From NCBI GenBank assembly GCA_020152595.1, contig JAIGNY010002845.1, positions 1,365,001-1,429,000 on the forward strand: a DNA stretch of 64,000 bases. The letters are read 5' to 3'. Source of the stretch: Chiridota heheva (taxonomy: Eukaryota; Echinodermata; Holothuroidea; Apodida; Chiridotidae). The position numbers and the translations under genes are program-made. Below, piece by piece: positions 1 through 11,378 of the stretch (position 1 is its first letter; each line of letters starts with the position of its first letter). The notes below the pieces were generated by a model. That model was not told the DNA's origin. It searched no databases and saw only the letters and a list, made by a program, of their open reading frames with translations.

Positions 1-1617
1 GAAAACAGCTTCCCTCATCCTCAGATATGTCAAAGAAGGTTGTTTTATAGATGTAAGCTTGGACATTTTGAATAAACATGTTTTACAGACTAATACGTGT
101 CTTTTCTTTTTGCGTATCTGCCTGGTCTCTTTTTTAGCTCCATGGTCTGGAGTCTACAATCAAATATTTTTTGTAAAAAGTGATAGACCTATATAAACAT
201 ATTTACATTTTTGAAACGGCCTCTTATTGGCTAGGCTTGGGGACCCCAACTTAACCACAACTTGTGCCTTTCATGATGACTGTTAGCAAGTCTGTTAGAG
301 TTAAAAAAGAAGATAACAAGAATGACACTTTTTTATTTTTATTTAAAAAGAAAGAGAAAAAATGCCCAAAGCGCCAAACATGCCCAAGAAACCATCCCAA
401 AAACGAGGCCTCTGGTTGGGATGGGGGTCGAGGTCCTTGGAGAAATAAAGCCCCCTCCAAGAAAAAATGTTCCTTCGCCACTGTTTTATTGATATTTTAA
501 ATTCTTTCCACCCTTCTGTCAAATTTACCATTTTCAGATGTTACGCTTAAACTTTGCAATTCCTCCATTCATACATCAATAGGAAACCCACCGTTATTCC
601 CTCAATTTGATTATCGAAAAGTATTAGCAAAAGTGGTAAAATACCTCGTGGGCGTTTACTTCAATATAAACCCAACACCCCAAACAAACGTATTCCCTTT
701 GCCACCATTTTCTTTTCAAACTCTAACAACCTTTTTAAACATTTTAAAACTGTATGGCCCAGTCTTAGAACCATTGACCCCCTAAGTAAAACTTTCGCTG
801 ATTACCCCGGTTTTAGACCTCAGACAGCACCCTAATTCCCTGGAGAAAAAAATTTTAGCTCACATTAAATTGCCCTGTGAAAAAAATAACTGTCTTGTAG
901 GTAAAACCCCCTGTAGGAAATAACTGACTCCAACTCACAACCCCCCGGTAACAAGATAACTTTTTACCCCAGCATTTACACTTGTAACACCTCTAATGTT
1001 GTTTATCTGCTTTTCTGTAAACAATGTTGCAACGGTTAATTACATAGTTAAACTAAAAATTCGTTTAAGTTACGCCTCAACAACCACAAACACTCAATTC
1101 ACAACAATCTTAAAGTGTACCCGGTTTCCGAACATTTCAACACCCCCGAACACTCCATTTCGAACTTTCTTTCTGTGTAATGAAATCCGGCTTTCCTTCC
1201 GATACCGCACGCAAAACTTGCAAACTTCGCTTGATTAAAAAACTTGACAGCAAAGTCAATGAGCTTAATAGGGACTTAACCTTCCTTACTCTTTAAGTGG
1301 TGGTTACTCCTTTGTAAGTCAGCTTTCAAACCATTGATCTGTGCGAAAGCGTAGGAACAATTTGTTTTCTTGGGGGACTGAAAGTTTAATTTACCACGAA
1401 CCTCAACCCCCTCCTCATTCAAAAGTCTTATTTTTGTCCCATTTATTTTCACGATTGTGACTTTTCTTTTTTAAACAAAGAATAGACAAAATGAATATAA
1501 GACATACGTGGCAGTACATATACACTCGCAGTGCAGTGACCTGTCAACTGCATGCACATGTACTAACTGCATGCTGTATGTTACACATACGCAGGCGCTA
1601 CGTCGGTGTATACGATG
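1..1617. other. intergenic, no gene recognised
   Basis: AT-rich sequence without a convincing exon. The short open frames near 250-530 overlap on both strands and show no domain. A homopolymer-rich patch (about 305-365) and C-rich tracts are the only visible structure. Confidence 0.6.
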
Positions 1618-1620
1618 TAA

Positions 1621-2009
1621 AGGCCGTTACACACCGAACGCAACGCGGCGATTGAAATTGTAGATAATCATACAAGAAACAAATATTATAAGATGCTTTG
1701 ACTGTTTGCTTACACACGATAAAGTTGATAATTGAGACTTTTTGATGATACTGAAAAATTTGCTAGAAATGTTTTTTTCTTCAAACTGGAGAAAATCGCT
1801 TTAGTGGGGCGCGAATTTTGTCGCGCCGCCAATTTTGCTTTAATGGACGTAGAAACGCCCTTTCAATCAATTTTCCGCTATTCTCTGAATAGCCATACGA
1901 TGATGATCCTTCTCTGAAAACAAGAGGACAAAATGTTTCTTTTCCGTTGTTTTATACAATTTTGTTAAAAAAAATCGCTCGCCGCGTCGCGTTCGGTGTG
2001 TAACGGCCT
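1621..2009. mobile_element. MITE with about 30-bp terminal inverted repeats and TAA duplication
   Basis: The left end starts AGGCCGTTACACACCGAACG and the right end is its reverse complement, with near identity over about 30 bp. The direct repeat TAA flanks both sides (1618-1620 and 2010-2012). There is no transposase inside its 389 bp. A 3-bp TWA target duplication is typical of PIF/Harbinger elements, so a Harbinger-type non-autonomous element is the best reading. The ends are seen; the superfamily is inferred. Confidence 0.85.
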
Positions 2010-2012
2010 TAA

Positions 2013-2500
2013 TGTTACATTTTACGGCCAAGTGTGGTCAATTCAAATGATTATTACTGGGGACAAACTAAATTCGGACCCGTGATGGGACCGAGGTATT
2101 ATAAATTATAATCAAATAAATCAGAAGAACAAGCGCCGAAAAGGTTTATGTATTTCACAGAGGGTACAAATAAGCCCAATAAGGCAGTTTGTTTCTAAGA
2201 AAAGTGGGGGAGGGGATAGCGGGGGGAGGTAGGGTGGAGCGGAAGCATACTTCCGCCCCTCACATTTTTGAATGGAGGGCTGAAGCCCAACCCCTAGTCC
2301 AACGCTTCCGATGGCCTTGCAAAAATAAGAACAACTACCTCGATTCTCTTCTTCCATTCCATAAATTCCCCCCTCCCGTCCCAGCCTCCTACGCCCTTGG
2401 ATCCGTGCATTTGTAAGGGTGGTTTCTGGTTACTATATACATCATTTCTGATTCGAGACGGTCTTGACAAATTTCGTAGTTTTGTATTTTAATTTGAATA
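2013..2500. other. no gene; G-rich and C-rich patch
   Basis: Contains a G-rich stretch (about 2205-2240) and a C-rich stretch (about 2365-2400). Similar G/C-rich ends flank the GAAATTTCC tracts elsewhere in the window, so this may be the end of a non-autonomous element. No termini or target duplication were resolved. Confidence 0.4.
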
Positions 2501-2504
2501 ATTT

Positions 2505-3400
2505 CGTTGGTGCAAAGCAAATTTCCCAAAAATGAAAGCAAAATTTTTGAAATATGATAGAAATTTCCAAATATTGGAAAAAAAATTACGAAAATGAAGC
2601 AAATTTTCCAAAACTGAAAGCAATTTTCTCAAAAAAGGAAGGGAATTACGAAAAATTTGAAGAAATTTTTCCAAAAATTGAAGGAAACCTTATGACAAGA
2701 AGCAACCTTTCTGAAATGTAAGACAATTTTACAACAATGAAAGCAAATTTATTGAAAAAGGAAGGAAATTCCTGAAAATTGGAGGGAAAAAAATGCAAGA
2801 AAATTTCACAAAAATTGCAAGAAAATAAGAAAATTTCCCATGTGAGCAAATTTTTCAAAGATGAAAGAAAATTTCTGAAAAATGATGGAAATTCTCCGAA
2901 AATTGAAAAAAATCTTCGAAAAATTTCACAAAAATCAAAGGAAATTTGACGAAAATGAAGCAAATTTCCAAAAATGAAAGCAAATTTCTCAAAAAAAGGA
3001 AGGAAATTAAAGAAAATTTCCCAAAAATTTGAGGCAAATTCATGACAATGAAGCAAGCTTCCTATAATTTAGGAAAATTTCACGACAATGAAGCAAATTT
3101 TACAAAAATGAAAGCAAATTTGTTGAAAAAGGAAGGAAATTGAAGAAAAAAATAAAATGAAATAAATTCAAGAAAATTGCAAGAAAATGAACGAAATTCC
3201 GAGAATTAAATGAAAGTTTACGAAAAGGAAGAAAAATTAAAGATAATTTTCCCAAAATGAAGGAAATTTCCCAAAAGTGCAAGCAAATTTCTTGGAAAAG
3301 GAAAACAATTCTAGAAAAGTAAAGAAGAAAAAAAACTTCCAAATAAAGAATTGAAGACAATTTCAAGAAACTTACAAGAAAATTTCATGCCACACTCAAT
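2505..3400 (-). repeat. degenerate GAAATTTCC / CAAAAATGAAG satellite tract
   Basis: About 0.9 kb of imperfectly repeated short units built from CAAAAATGAAG, GGAAATTTCC and GCAAATTT. The same repeat in the opposite orientation forms the core of the hAT-like elements at 39,215 and 43,371. The long Phe/Ile/Leu-rich frames on the minus strand are by-products of the repeat, not proteins. Confidence 0.8.
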
Positions 3401-4295
3401 TTTTATTTTCAAAAAACTTCCACAGAAATGATACTTGGGTACAAGGAAGGTTGGATAAAAAGAAAACAAATTGTATTGTGCATATTAATGAGATGAATCA
3501 AATCGGTCGCCATCCAAAAAGGGCATTATTTCAAATTTATAAAACTCAAAAAGGATAAGAGGTAGGGACCTGAAATTTGCTACAGATATGCAGAAAACCT
3601 ATAGAAAGAAATTAGACTACAATGGTGTACACATATATTCCAGATTTTAAGATGTTGCTTCAATATGATGAAAAAATGTGGAAAACTTTAACTTAATCAA
3701 ATATTCATGAGTCATCTTCTCTTTAAGTAGACTTAGGGGTATTTTTGACTATAGCAGGAGTTGTTAGAAATAGTGTTATAAACAAGTCTAATAAATTTTG
3801 TATCAATCAGACGTAAAATGAAGAAGTAGTTTATTTTCAAAGATTGTGATTCCATCAAAAATACCATTTTGAGAAAACCGCAAAAAACATTGTGCGCATA
3901 TATTCAAAAAAAATCTCACGACAAGTATATAGTATTTCGGTTACAAAATTCCATGCTCAAATGTACCCGCTTCATATACATTGCCTTTCTTTGCAGCTCT
4001 TTTGCTTTCTTCTTCATATATTTAGCTTTTCTCTCTTTTTTGTGCTTATTTGAGACCGCTTTTCTGCATTTTTGATACCCGTCGATCGTCACAGTTTTTC
4101 AAACATTGTCGAGTATGAGATTCAGTTTCAATACCCATTTTGGAAAAACAAAAACTTTGAACTTTAGCAATGTCACCATCATTAAAGCTATAGCTATTTC
4201 TAATCTCTTCCTACCGATAAATATTTCCTTTGGACACTTAGACTAAATAACACTATGACTCATTAGTATTTTGTGGGTTCCACCATGAGCACAAT
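3401..4295. other. no gene recognised
   Basis: AT-rich. No exon, tandem repeat or clear inverted ends seen. It may be non-coding sequence of the adjacent Mutator-like remnant. Confidence 0.45.
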
Positions 4296-4299
4296 TTTC

Positions 4300-4735
4300 C
4301 AACAGATCACGGCTGGAGAGAGCTGTAAATACCGCCTTTATTGCATCCAACACAAACCCTGGCAAACTGTTCTTGTTGGTTTATGCTATATCCCCTTCTT
4401 AGAAGAACACCAATCTCCCACGGTCTTTCCCCTTTGTTCAAAAACTGGCTAAGTGTCATTCTCCATTTTGCTAATATCTCCTCCACTGTTTCTGGTCGCA
4501 GCACCATAGTAGTGACCCTGAATGACATGAATCGCCTTTTGCGTCAGCCTTCCAGCTCCACCGTGTCCTTTGTATTTTTGACACCATCCGTAAACTCTTT
4601 TTCTTTATTTTTGTTCACAACATCCTTCAATCTTTTGCCAAACCTCTTTTGAACATGTCCCTTACATTCATATTTGGAGCTAACTGTCCTTATAAAATGG
4701 TTGGGGGGGGGAAGGGGGGGGGGCATCAGCGACAA
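4300..4735 (-). pseudogene. Mutator-like transposase remnant (decayed)
   Basis: On the minus strand the conceptual product begins with a KYECKGHVQKRFGKRLKD motif. It is followed, after frame changes, by a segment with a YYG.A.R-like motif and a WC....HK-like motif. That order resembles the Mutator-type transposase domain common in marine invertebrate genomes, where a C.GHVQKRMG segment precedes a YYG-A-IR segment. Frameshifts and stops break the reading frame, and poly-G runs (about 4702-4723) lie at the upstream end. The family call rests on motif memory only. Confidence 0.45.
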
Positions 4736-4739
4736 TAAC

Positions 4740-5230
4740 TTAACATAACCTTTGCTTTCACAGGTCCTGTAAATCTATTTCCCTAAAACTGTCTTTTTCT
4801 TTTCCTAGGCATTTTGCAAGAAAAAAAAGATAACTCCAACTTCAATTTTTTTCTCTCAAAAATAGGTCTAAATAGGTCACAAACTTTCACAATGAGAAAC
4901 ATCTGATTAGAAGTCATTACTCACTACATATGTACATAGATATCTGGCAAGAAGTCATTACTACTGCATGTGCGTAGACAAAACTTGAATGACTATTGTG
5001 TGTAACTCATTCATGTTTTGTCCAAGCAAGACAGGATGTGGTCGGTTATTTACTTTGACCAGCGATTTATTATTTAGAAATCTCTGCTTTGACATAAACT
5101 ATGTGTTATAAAAACTGTCTGATTGGATCCATGACATTTGATATCTCTATTACATAGGCATAGGTCTAAGAGAAATCTTTATGAACACGAAAGTCATTTT
5201 TTCCATTTAAAGCTGTATATATGTGTTTGG
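4740..5230. other. no gene recognised
   Basis: AT-rich unique-looking sequence. No exon or repeat identified. Confidence 0.4.
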
Positions 5231-5234
5231 TGTT

Positions 5235-5432
5235 TGGGTAGACACGCCAGCGTACCACAACTGGTTATCAAAGGCCGTGGACATTGACTTGGTTGTCGAT
5301 GTTATGTTTGTCCGTACGTCGTCCCGTGTTCTCGCCCGGGTCGTATTAAGCGTTTCGTGATAGCATTGTTACTCTCATAACCGATTACGCAGGCGACGAC
5401 CCCGTCATTGTGATTGTGTGTTCACTCGTCGT
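5235..5432 (+). mobile_element. SINE family 1, copy without tRNA head
   Basis: Matches the body of the full copies at 5450, 25,036 and 26,697, including GTAGACACGCCAG, CCACAACTGGTTATCAAAGG and TTCACTCGTCGTC. The tRNA-like promoter part is missing, so this is a 5'-truncated copy directly upstream of a fuller one. Confidence 0.75.
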
Positions 5433-5449
5433 CATCGGTGATGTCTACC

Positions 5450-5716
5450 TACTGTGGTGTAGCGGTTATCATACATGTCTACAGACCGAGGCCCTGGATT
5501 CAAACCTGGGTTGGGTAGACACGCCAGTGCACCACAACTGGTGCCGTGGACATTGACTCGACATGTCGATGTTATGTCTGTCCGTACGTCGTACCTGTGT
5601 TTTCGTCCAGGTCGTATTACGCGTTCGTGAAACATATTTTCATTTTTTGAGCCTCTTTTTCACTAAAATCTAACAAATACCAACGTCATTGTAATTGTGT
5701 GTTCACTCGTCGTCGT
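5450..5716 (+). mobile_element. tRNA-derived SINE, family 1
   Basis: The head carries an A-box-like TGGTGTAGCGG (5455-5465) and a B-box-like GGATTCAAACC (5496-5506), spaced as in tRNA genes (RNA polymerase III internal promoter). The body runs through the shared CCACAACTGG segment. A 40-45 bp stretch at 5636-5680 (TTTTTTGAGCCTCTTTTTC) recurs at 5830-5870. The TTCACTCGTCGTC tail motif reappears at about 5703. Confidence 0.75.
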
Positions 5717-5949
5717 GATTTAAATGATGAAAATTGGTTGAGTGTAAGTGGAAATATTTAAATTGAAAAATTATGGGCATAAATTGTGTAGCGGAATTCA
5801 TGAAAATTGAGATATTTTCTAAAATATTTTCTCATTTTTTGAGCCTCTTTTTCACTAAAATCTAGTAGGAATAGACTATTATGATTTATATCTGAAAGCA
5901 AAAAAAAATGCTCTGTATAAAAAAAATTAAATGATTTTTTTGACAATTT

Positions 5950-6290
5950 TTTAGGCAGATCTTGTTTTAAGGAAATTTCCCAAAAATGAAGGAAATTTCC
6001 CAAAAATGAAGAAAATTTTCCATAAATGAGACCAAATTTACCGAAAATGAAGAAAAATTCCCATAAATGAAACCAAATTTGAAAAAAATGGAAGCAAATT
6101 TCTCAAAAAAGGGATGGAATTTTCACGAAAAATGAAAGAAAAAACTTCCCAAAAATTTAAGAAACTTTTCAAAAACTGACGGAAATTTCCCGATATTAAA
6201 AGCAAATTTCACGAAAAGGAAGGAAAATTGAAGAAATTACAAGGAAATTTCCCAAAAATGAAGAATTTTTTTCGAAGATGCAGGTCATTT
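5950..6290 (-). repeat. GAAATTTCC satellite tract
   Basis: Same short degenerate units as at 2505-3400 (GGAAATTTCCCAAAAATGAA). No termini were identified. Confidence 0.75.
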
Positions 6291-6955
6291 TTTCTGAAAG
6301 TCTTATTACTCAATTGTTTATTATCTTAGTATATCTATTTCATAGGGATATTTTCCTGGGGTCAAAACTCTCCACTGGGGAGGGGGTAATCAAAAGGAGT
6401 GGGGGAATTTCTTCCTCCACCCCCACCTCCCAGTTAGTATGTTAAAAAAGGATATGGTAAAGGAAAGGTCTCGTCTGGGATTATCCACAGCACCAATATA
6501 TCCATGAAAAGAAAAGTTGTTATCCAGGATTTTATGATTAATGCGCTATTGCATGAACTGCAGTTTAATGTCTTAAACGGCACTAAAGAAAAGCAGCATT
6601 CCAATCAATTTAAAAAATTTTAAAAAAGAATAGTTTTCCCATTTAAAAATTGCAGTATATGCTTATCAACAATAGCTTGTAGTAATTATGATATAAATAA
6701 AAGAAAGACTTTAGACGATTAGTAATAGGACCTACTCAAAAAGTTCTTTTCATTCAGCCTGTATCATCTGATCGAATGGGAGTTGGTCTTCAGACAAAGC
6801 TTACTGTTGTTTGGTATTACCTGCAGTATGCTGCAATGGCATAAAGTGTAAGAAACATTAGACAGTAAGATTTACATATATGGTATGGGGATTGATGCCG
6901 TGGATGGAGGGGGGGTGGGGGGAACAGGCGATTGAGTCATTTGAAATTCAAAATG
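6291..6955. other. no gene recognised
   Basis: AT-rich. A G-rich run lies at about 6377-6420 and another at about 6908-6925. Nothing coding seen. Confidence 0.4.
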
Positions 6956-7260
6956 TACCATCTTCATCATGAATATTCTTACCGTCAACGTCATCATCAT
7001 TATTATCATTATCATCATCAATATGCTCATCATCATCATCATCATCAACATGCTCATCATCTACAGCATCATCATCAACATCGTTGTCGTCCTCATCATC
7101 GTCATCATCATTACCACCATCATCATCACATCATCACTATACCTCCATAGTAATCACCGTCATCATTAACACCATCATCATCATCACTATACCGCCATAG
7201 TAATCACTGTCGTCATTGTCAACATCGTCATCATCATCATTAACATTGTTAAAACAATTA
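6956..7260. repeat. (ATC)n microsatellite, imperfect
   Basis: Interrupted CAT/ATC trinucleotide array. The poly-His and poly-Ile frames through it are repeat artefacts. A 50-bp segment around ATCACTATACC-CCATAGTAATCAC occurs twice (about 7130-7160 and 7183-7210). Confidence 0.9.
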
Positions 7261-7474
7261 TCATTACATGTTATTTTGCAGTCTACAGCTGACTTGAAAA
7301 TGATTGAGTTAACTTATATTATCTTTGATGAAACTAAAGTTCTTTGGTATTCGCTAGCATTTCGCTAGTGTTTGTTACATTATGTTTGACCCCTTGCAAC
7401 CGCTATTGTAATAACAACCGCTATTGTAGTAAACATTTCTCCAAATGATAGAAATATTTACAACACACTATATT

Positions 7475-7695
7475 AGTCACCAACATCATCATTATCTTCA
7501 TCACAACCACCATCACCATGTTCATCACCGACATCGTCATCATTATTATCATCATCATCATAGCCATCATCATCGTCATCAATCCTCGTCATCATTATCA
7601 TCAACGTCATCACCTTCGCCATCATCATCATCGCCATCATCATCGTCATAGCCTAATCATCATTGCCATAGTGATGGCAATGATGATATCATGGC
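7475..7695. repeat. (ATC)n microsatellite, second block
   Basis: Imperfect CAT/ATC/GTC trinucleotide array ending in an inverted GCCATAGTGATGGC palindrome (about 7662-7680). Non-coding. Confidence 0.9.
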
Positions 7696-8328
7696 AATAT
7701 CAAATTTGTGATATTATAAGTGAAATCACTCTCCATAAAAGATATTTGGACAAGTCAAAGCAACACTACAGTAGCGTTATTGACTAAAAATAAATTACCA
7801 ACCATGAAATAATATTCCATCAATATCAGTTAAAAAATTGAACATTTTTTGGAATTTTCAGGTATCAGAGGGCAAATTTGTAATTTACGAACAATTAAGT
7901 CCCTACTTTTAAATGCAAAATATGTTTTTAAATCATCTGCCTTATCTTTTTGAAAGGGGGCAACAATGATATGCTAATTGCATATCTAAATACATTTTAA
8001 GAAATATTCCTGTAAATTTTCATATATATGACAGAGAACTTAAAAAAAAAAACAATTTGATGTATAAATCATGTTAATATCTTTTTCCATATAGGAGTGA
8101 TTGCATTTCAAAGATTGTGGAAGTGTGTTGAAAAGTAACCTCAGTGTACATTGTGATGTCATAAAGGAAAATCCAAGACAATTTTTGTGTAATTTTTTGA
8201 AAATTAATTGCCTCTCAAATTACTGGAAGCAGTATGGTGTATTTATTGAAATATAACATCCACATATATGATTGAGGTATAACATGCACTTTACAAGAAC
8301 ATGCTTTGTCCATCTACCCCTACACTCT

Positions 8329-8343
8329 GATGGTGGTGATGAT

Positions 8344-8387
<44 letters not shown>

Positions 8388-8512
8388 AATGATGGTGATG
8401 ATGATGGTGGTGATGATAATGATGGTGATGATGATGATGATGGTGGTGATGCTGATGATGATATAATGATGATATTAATGATAACAATATCAATAATAAT
8501 AATAATAATGAT
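8329..8512. repeat. (GAT)n microsatellite in a palindrome loop
   Basis: Long GAT run degenerating to AAT. It is flanked by inverted copies of ATGATTGAGGTATAACATGC...AAGAACATGCTTTG, so it sits at the tip of a potential hairpin. Confidence 0.9.
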
Positions 8513-8699
8513 GATAATACAAGGGTTTTATACAGCATCCTTTCTATATAAGCAAAGCATGTTCTTGTAAAGTGCATGTTATACCTCAATCATATATGTG
8601 GATGTTTATACAGGTATGTATTCAAAAGCACTTTACAAACACAGGTCAAAGCTGCAGCATCTGCCACAATTTATGGCACAAAGGCTGCAGCATGCTGCC

Positions 8700-10275
8700 A
8701 CAATTTACGGCGCAAAGATAGCAGGTCCCATTTAGCAAGAAGACAGCAGGTCCCATTTAGCAAGAAGGCAGCAGGTCCGAGTTAGCAAGAGGGCAGCAGG
8801 TCCAAGTTAGCAAGAAGGCAGCAGGTCCCATTTAGCAAAAAAGGAGCAGGTCCCATTTAGCAAGAAGGCGGCAGGTCCCAATTAGCAAGAAGGCAGCAGG
8901 TCCCATTTAGCAAGAAGGCAGCAGGTCCCATTTAGTAAGAGGGCAGCAGGTCCCATTTAGCAAGAAGGCAGCAGGTCCCATTTAGTAAGAAGGCAGCAGG
9001 TCCCATTTAGTAAGAAGGCAGCAGGTCCCATTTAGTAAGAAGGCAGCAGGTCCCATTTAGTAAGAAGGCAGCAGGTCCCAATTAGCAAGAAGGCAGCAGG
9101 TCCCATTTAGTAAAAAAGGAGCAGGTCCCATTTAGCAAGAAGGCAGCAGGTCCCAATTAGCAAGAAGGCAGCAGGTCCCATTTAGTAAGAAGGCAGCAGG
9201 TCCCAGTTAGCAAGAAGGCAGCAGGTCCCATTTAGTAAGAAGGCAGCAGGTCCCATTTAGCAAGAAGGCAGCAGGTCCCATTTAGTAAGAAGGCAGCAGG
9301 TCCCATTTAGCAAGAAGGCAGCAGGTCCCATTTAGTAAGAAGGCAGCAGGTCCTATTTAGTAAGAAGGCAGCAGGTCCCATTTAGTAAGAAGGCAGCAGG
9401 TCCCATTTAGCAAAACGGCAGCAGGTCCCAATTAGCAAGAAGGCAGCAGGTCCCATTTAGTAAGAAGGCAGCAGGTCCCATTTAGTAAGAAGGCAGCAGG
9501 TCTCATTTAGTAAGAAGGCAGCAGGTCCCATTTAGTAAGAAGGCAGCAGGTCCCAGTTAGCAAGAAGGCAGTAGGTCCCAATTAGCAAAAAAGCAGCAGG
9601 TTCCAGTTAGCAAGAAGGCAGCAGGTCCCATTTAGCAAGAAGGCAGCAGGTCCCAATTAGCAAGAAGGCAGCAGGTCCCATTTAGTAAGAAGGCAGCAGG
9701 TCCCATTTAGCAAGAAGGCAGCAGGTCCCATTTAGCAATATGGCAGCAGGTCCCATTTAGCAAGAAGGCAGCAGGTCCCAATTAGCAAGAAGGCAGGTCC
9801 CATTTAGTAAGAAGGCAGCAGGTCCCAATTAGCAATAAGGCAGCAGGTCCCATTTAGTAAGAAGGCAGCAGGTCCCATTAGCAAAAAAGCAGCAGGTTCC
9901 AGTTAGCAAGAAGGCAGCAGGTCCCATTTAGCAAGAAGGCAGCAGGTCCCAATTAGCAAGAAGGCAGCAGGTCCCATTTAGTAAGAAGGCAGCAGGTCCC
10001 ATTTAGCAAGAAGGCAGCAGGTCCCATTTAGCAATATGGCAGCAGGTCCCATTTAGCAAGAAGGCAGCAGGTCCCAATCAGCAAGAAGGCAGGTCCCATT
10101 TAGTAAGAAGGCAGCAGGTCCCAATTAGCAATAAGGCAGCAGGTCCCATTTAGTAAGAAGGCAGCAGGTCCCAGTTAGCAAGAAGGCAGCAGGTCCCAGT
10201 TAGCAAGAAGGCAGCAGGTCCCAGTTAGCAAGAAGGCAGCAGGTCCCAAATAGCAAGAAGGCAGCAGGTCCCATT
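8700..10275 (+). repeat. minisatellite, 25-bp unit, about 62 copies
   Basis: The unit is GGCAGCAGGTCCC followed by ATTTAGCAAGAA, with frequent TAAGAA, AATTAG and CAATAT variants. A higher-order duplication is visible: the variant series starting with TTCCAGTTAGC at 9601 is repeated from 9897, an offset of 296 bp, including a shortened 22-bp unit and a CAATAT variant in the same places. Not coding. Confidence 0.95.
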
Positions 10276-10287
10276 TTCTAAAGTCTT

Positions 10288-10370
10288 TGGTGTGACTCAG
10301 CCGGGATACGATTCCATGACCTTCCGGCTGGAAAGCGGGTGCTCTATCAATTAAGTTAACCAGCCGGTAA
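10288..10370 (-). mobile_element. tRNA-related SINE head, family 4
   Basis: On the minus strand the segment has TTGATAGAGCACCCGC (A-box/D-arm-like), then TTTCCAGCCGGAAGGTC, then GGAATCGTATCCCGGC (B-box/T-arm-like). It abuts the end of the 25-bp array. It looks like a decayed tRNA-derived sequence rather than a working tRNA, because the acceptor stem and the body are not resolved. Confidence 0.55.
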
Positions 10371-10599
10371 AAAGAAAGAATTTTTTTTTGTTTTATAGAA
10401 ATACCTAAGAATTGTCTTGAATCTGCACTGTACACTGTAGAGGTCACTTTTCAATACACTCCCACAATCTTTAAAATGCAATCACTCCTTAAAGGAAAAC
10501 AACATCAAGAAGGTTTTTACACCAAATTGTTTCTTTAATAGCCCTCTATCATATGAAAATGAAAATTCACCGGAACATTCCTTTTTAACTGTTTCAAGA

Positions 10600-11042
10600 T
10601 AATGTGTAGTGTAGGAAAATACACACAAATTTAGGATTGAGCGAGGGAGGGGAGGGGGGAAGAGAAAGTAACAAAAAGAAAGTAATAAAAATGATGTAAC
10701 CTGGACAATACTGGCAAAATACAATGAAACCACATGTGTATATCTCTGGGTTGGTGTTACAATCATATATTGTATCATATACTCAAATGTGAACTACATA
10801 ATCTGATGGTGATATAGTAAGATACAACGGATTAAACCTAGGAATGATTTCAAGGAAACGATCAAAACTCAAAAGGGTTCACAAATTCTAAATATCATAC
10901 AAAACATTCTAAAAATAGTAATTCTGTTTCCAAACAGAAATGAGAAGTTAATTTAGCCTATGAAGAGAAACTGAATGCCTATTATTGTAGAAAGAATTCC
11001 AGGCAAATATATTTGGAATGAATTTCGGCACTTCTTGATGTT
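10600..11042. other. no gene recognised
   Basis: AT-rich spacer with a purine-rich run (about 10,640-10,690). Nothing coding. Confidence 0.4.
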
Positions 11043-11378
11043 TTAAAGGGAACATAAAATCTAATACAATCATTATTTCATACGATAGAGGATGAAAATC
11101 TAGACCAGCACCAGCAAGTCAAAATATTATTCTTATCTCAAGTTATTCATGTTTGAAGTTGATGCATGGAGGCTTCCATTTTGTTCAATTCTGTATTGAA
11201 ATCTTGTGCATGCCATAATTTCCCCAACAGGGACATAAAGATAACAATGTATTTCTTGATAAATTTGATTCTAGTTTTGATTATGGGGTATATAACTTAG
11301 TCAGAAGACTTATTTTTAGACTTTATTTTGAATTCTATCATATGAAATGAGGATCATGTCAGACTTTGTCTCCTTTAA
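11043..11378. mobile_element. TTAA-flanked MITE
   Basis: The left end is TTAA then AGGGAACATAAAATCTAATA. The right end is the reverse complement of TTAA then AGGAGACAAAGTCTGACATG. The TCATATGATAGA motif is present in both arms. The 336-bp element has no coding capacity. Same family as 32,163-32,873 and the tract at 19,119. TTAA target duplications suggest a piggyBac-like mobiliser (inference). Confidence 0.75.

Larger units (their letters stand above)
7996..10588. mobile_element. element with long inverted arms and repeat core (F1)
   Basis: The left arm (about 7996-8165) matches the reverse complement of 10,425-10,588, including AATATTCC, AACAATTTGRTGTA, GGAGTGATTGCATTT and GTGTRTTGAAAAGT. 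TTAA lies at both outer ends. A second inverted pair (about 8232-8335 and 8545-8620) continues the arms inward and flanks a GAT microsatellite. The 25-bp minisatellite lies inside the right arm, splitting its inner and outer parts. No transposase. The arms are seen; the mobile-element reading is inferred from related copies at 17,605 and 34,538. Confidence 0.75.

Noticed and set aside
2489..3366. Phe-rich membrane-like open frames on the minus strand
   Set aside because: Products of the degenerate GAAATTTCC satellite. The same type of frame appears at 40,999-41,371 and 44,397-44,934 in the opposite orientation.
6932..8589. Poly-His, poly-Ile and poly-Met open frames
   Set aside because: Direct translations of ATC/GAT trinucleotide microsatellites.
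8700..10275. CRISPR array
   Set aside because: Units are contiguous 25-bp tandem repeats with no spacers, in a eukaryotic context. The same applies to the 29-bp array at 49,345.
10288..10370. Functional tRNA gene on the minus strand
   Set aside because: A-box-like and B-box-like parts are present, but the acceptor stem does not pair convincingly and there is no terminator run in place. SINE head preferred.
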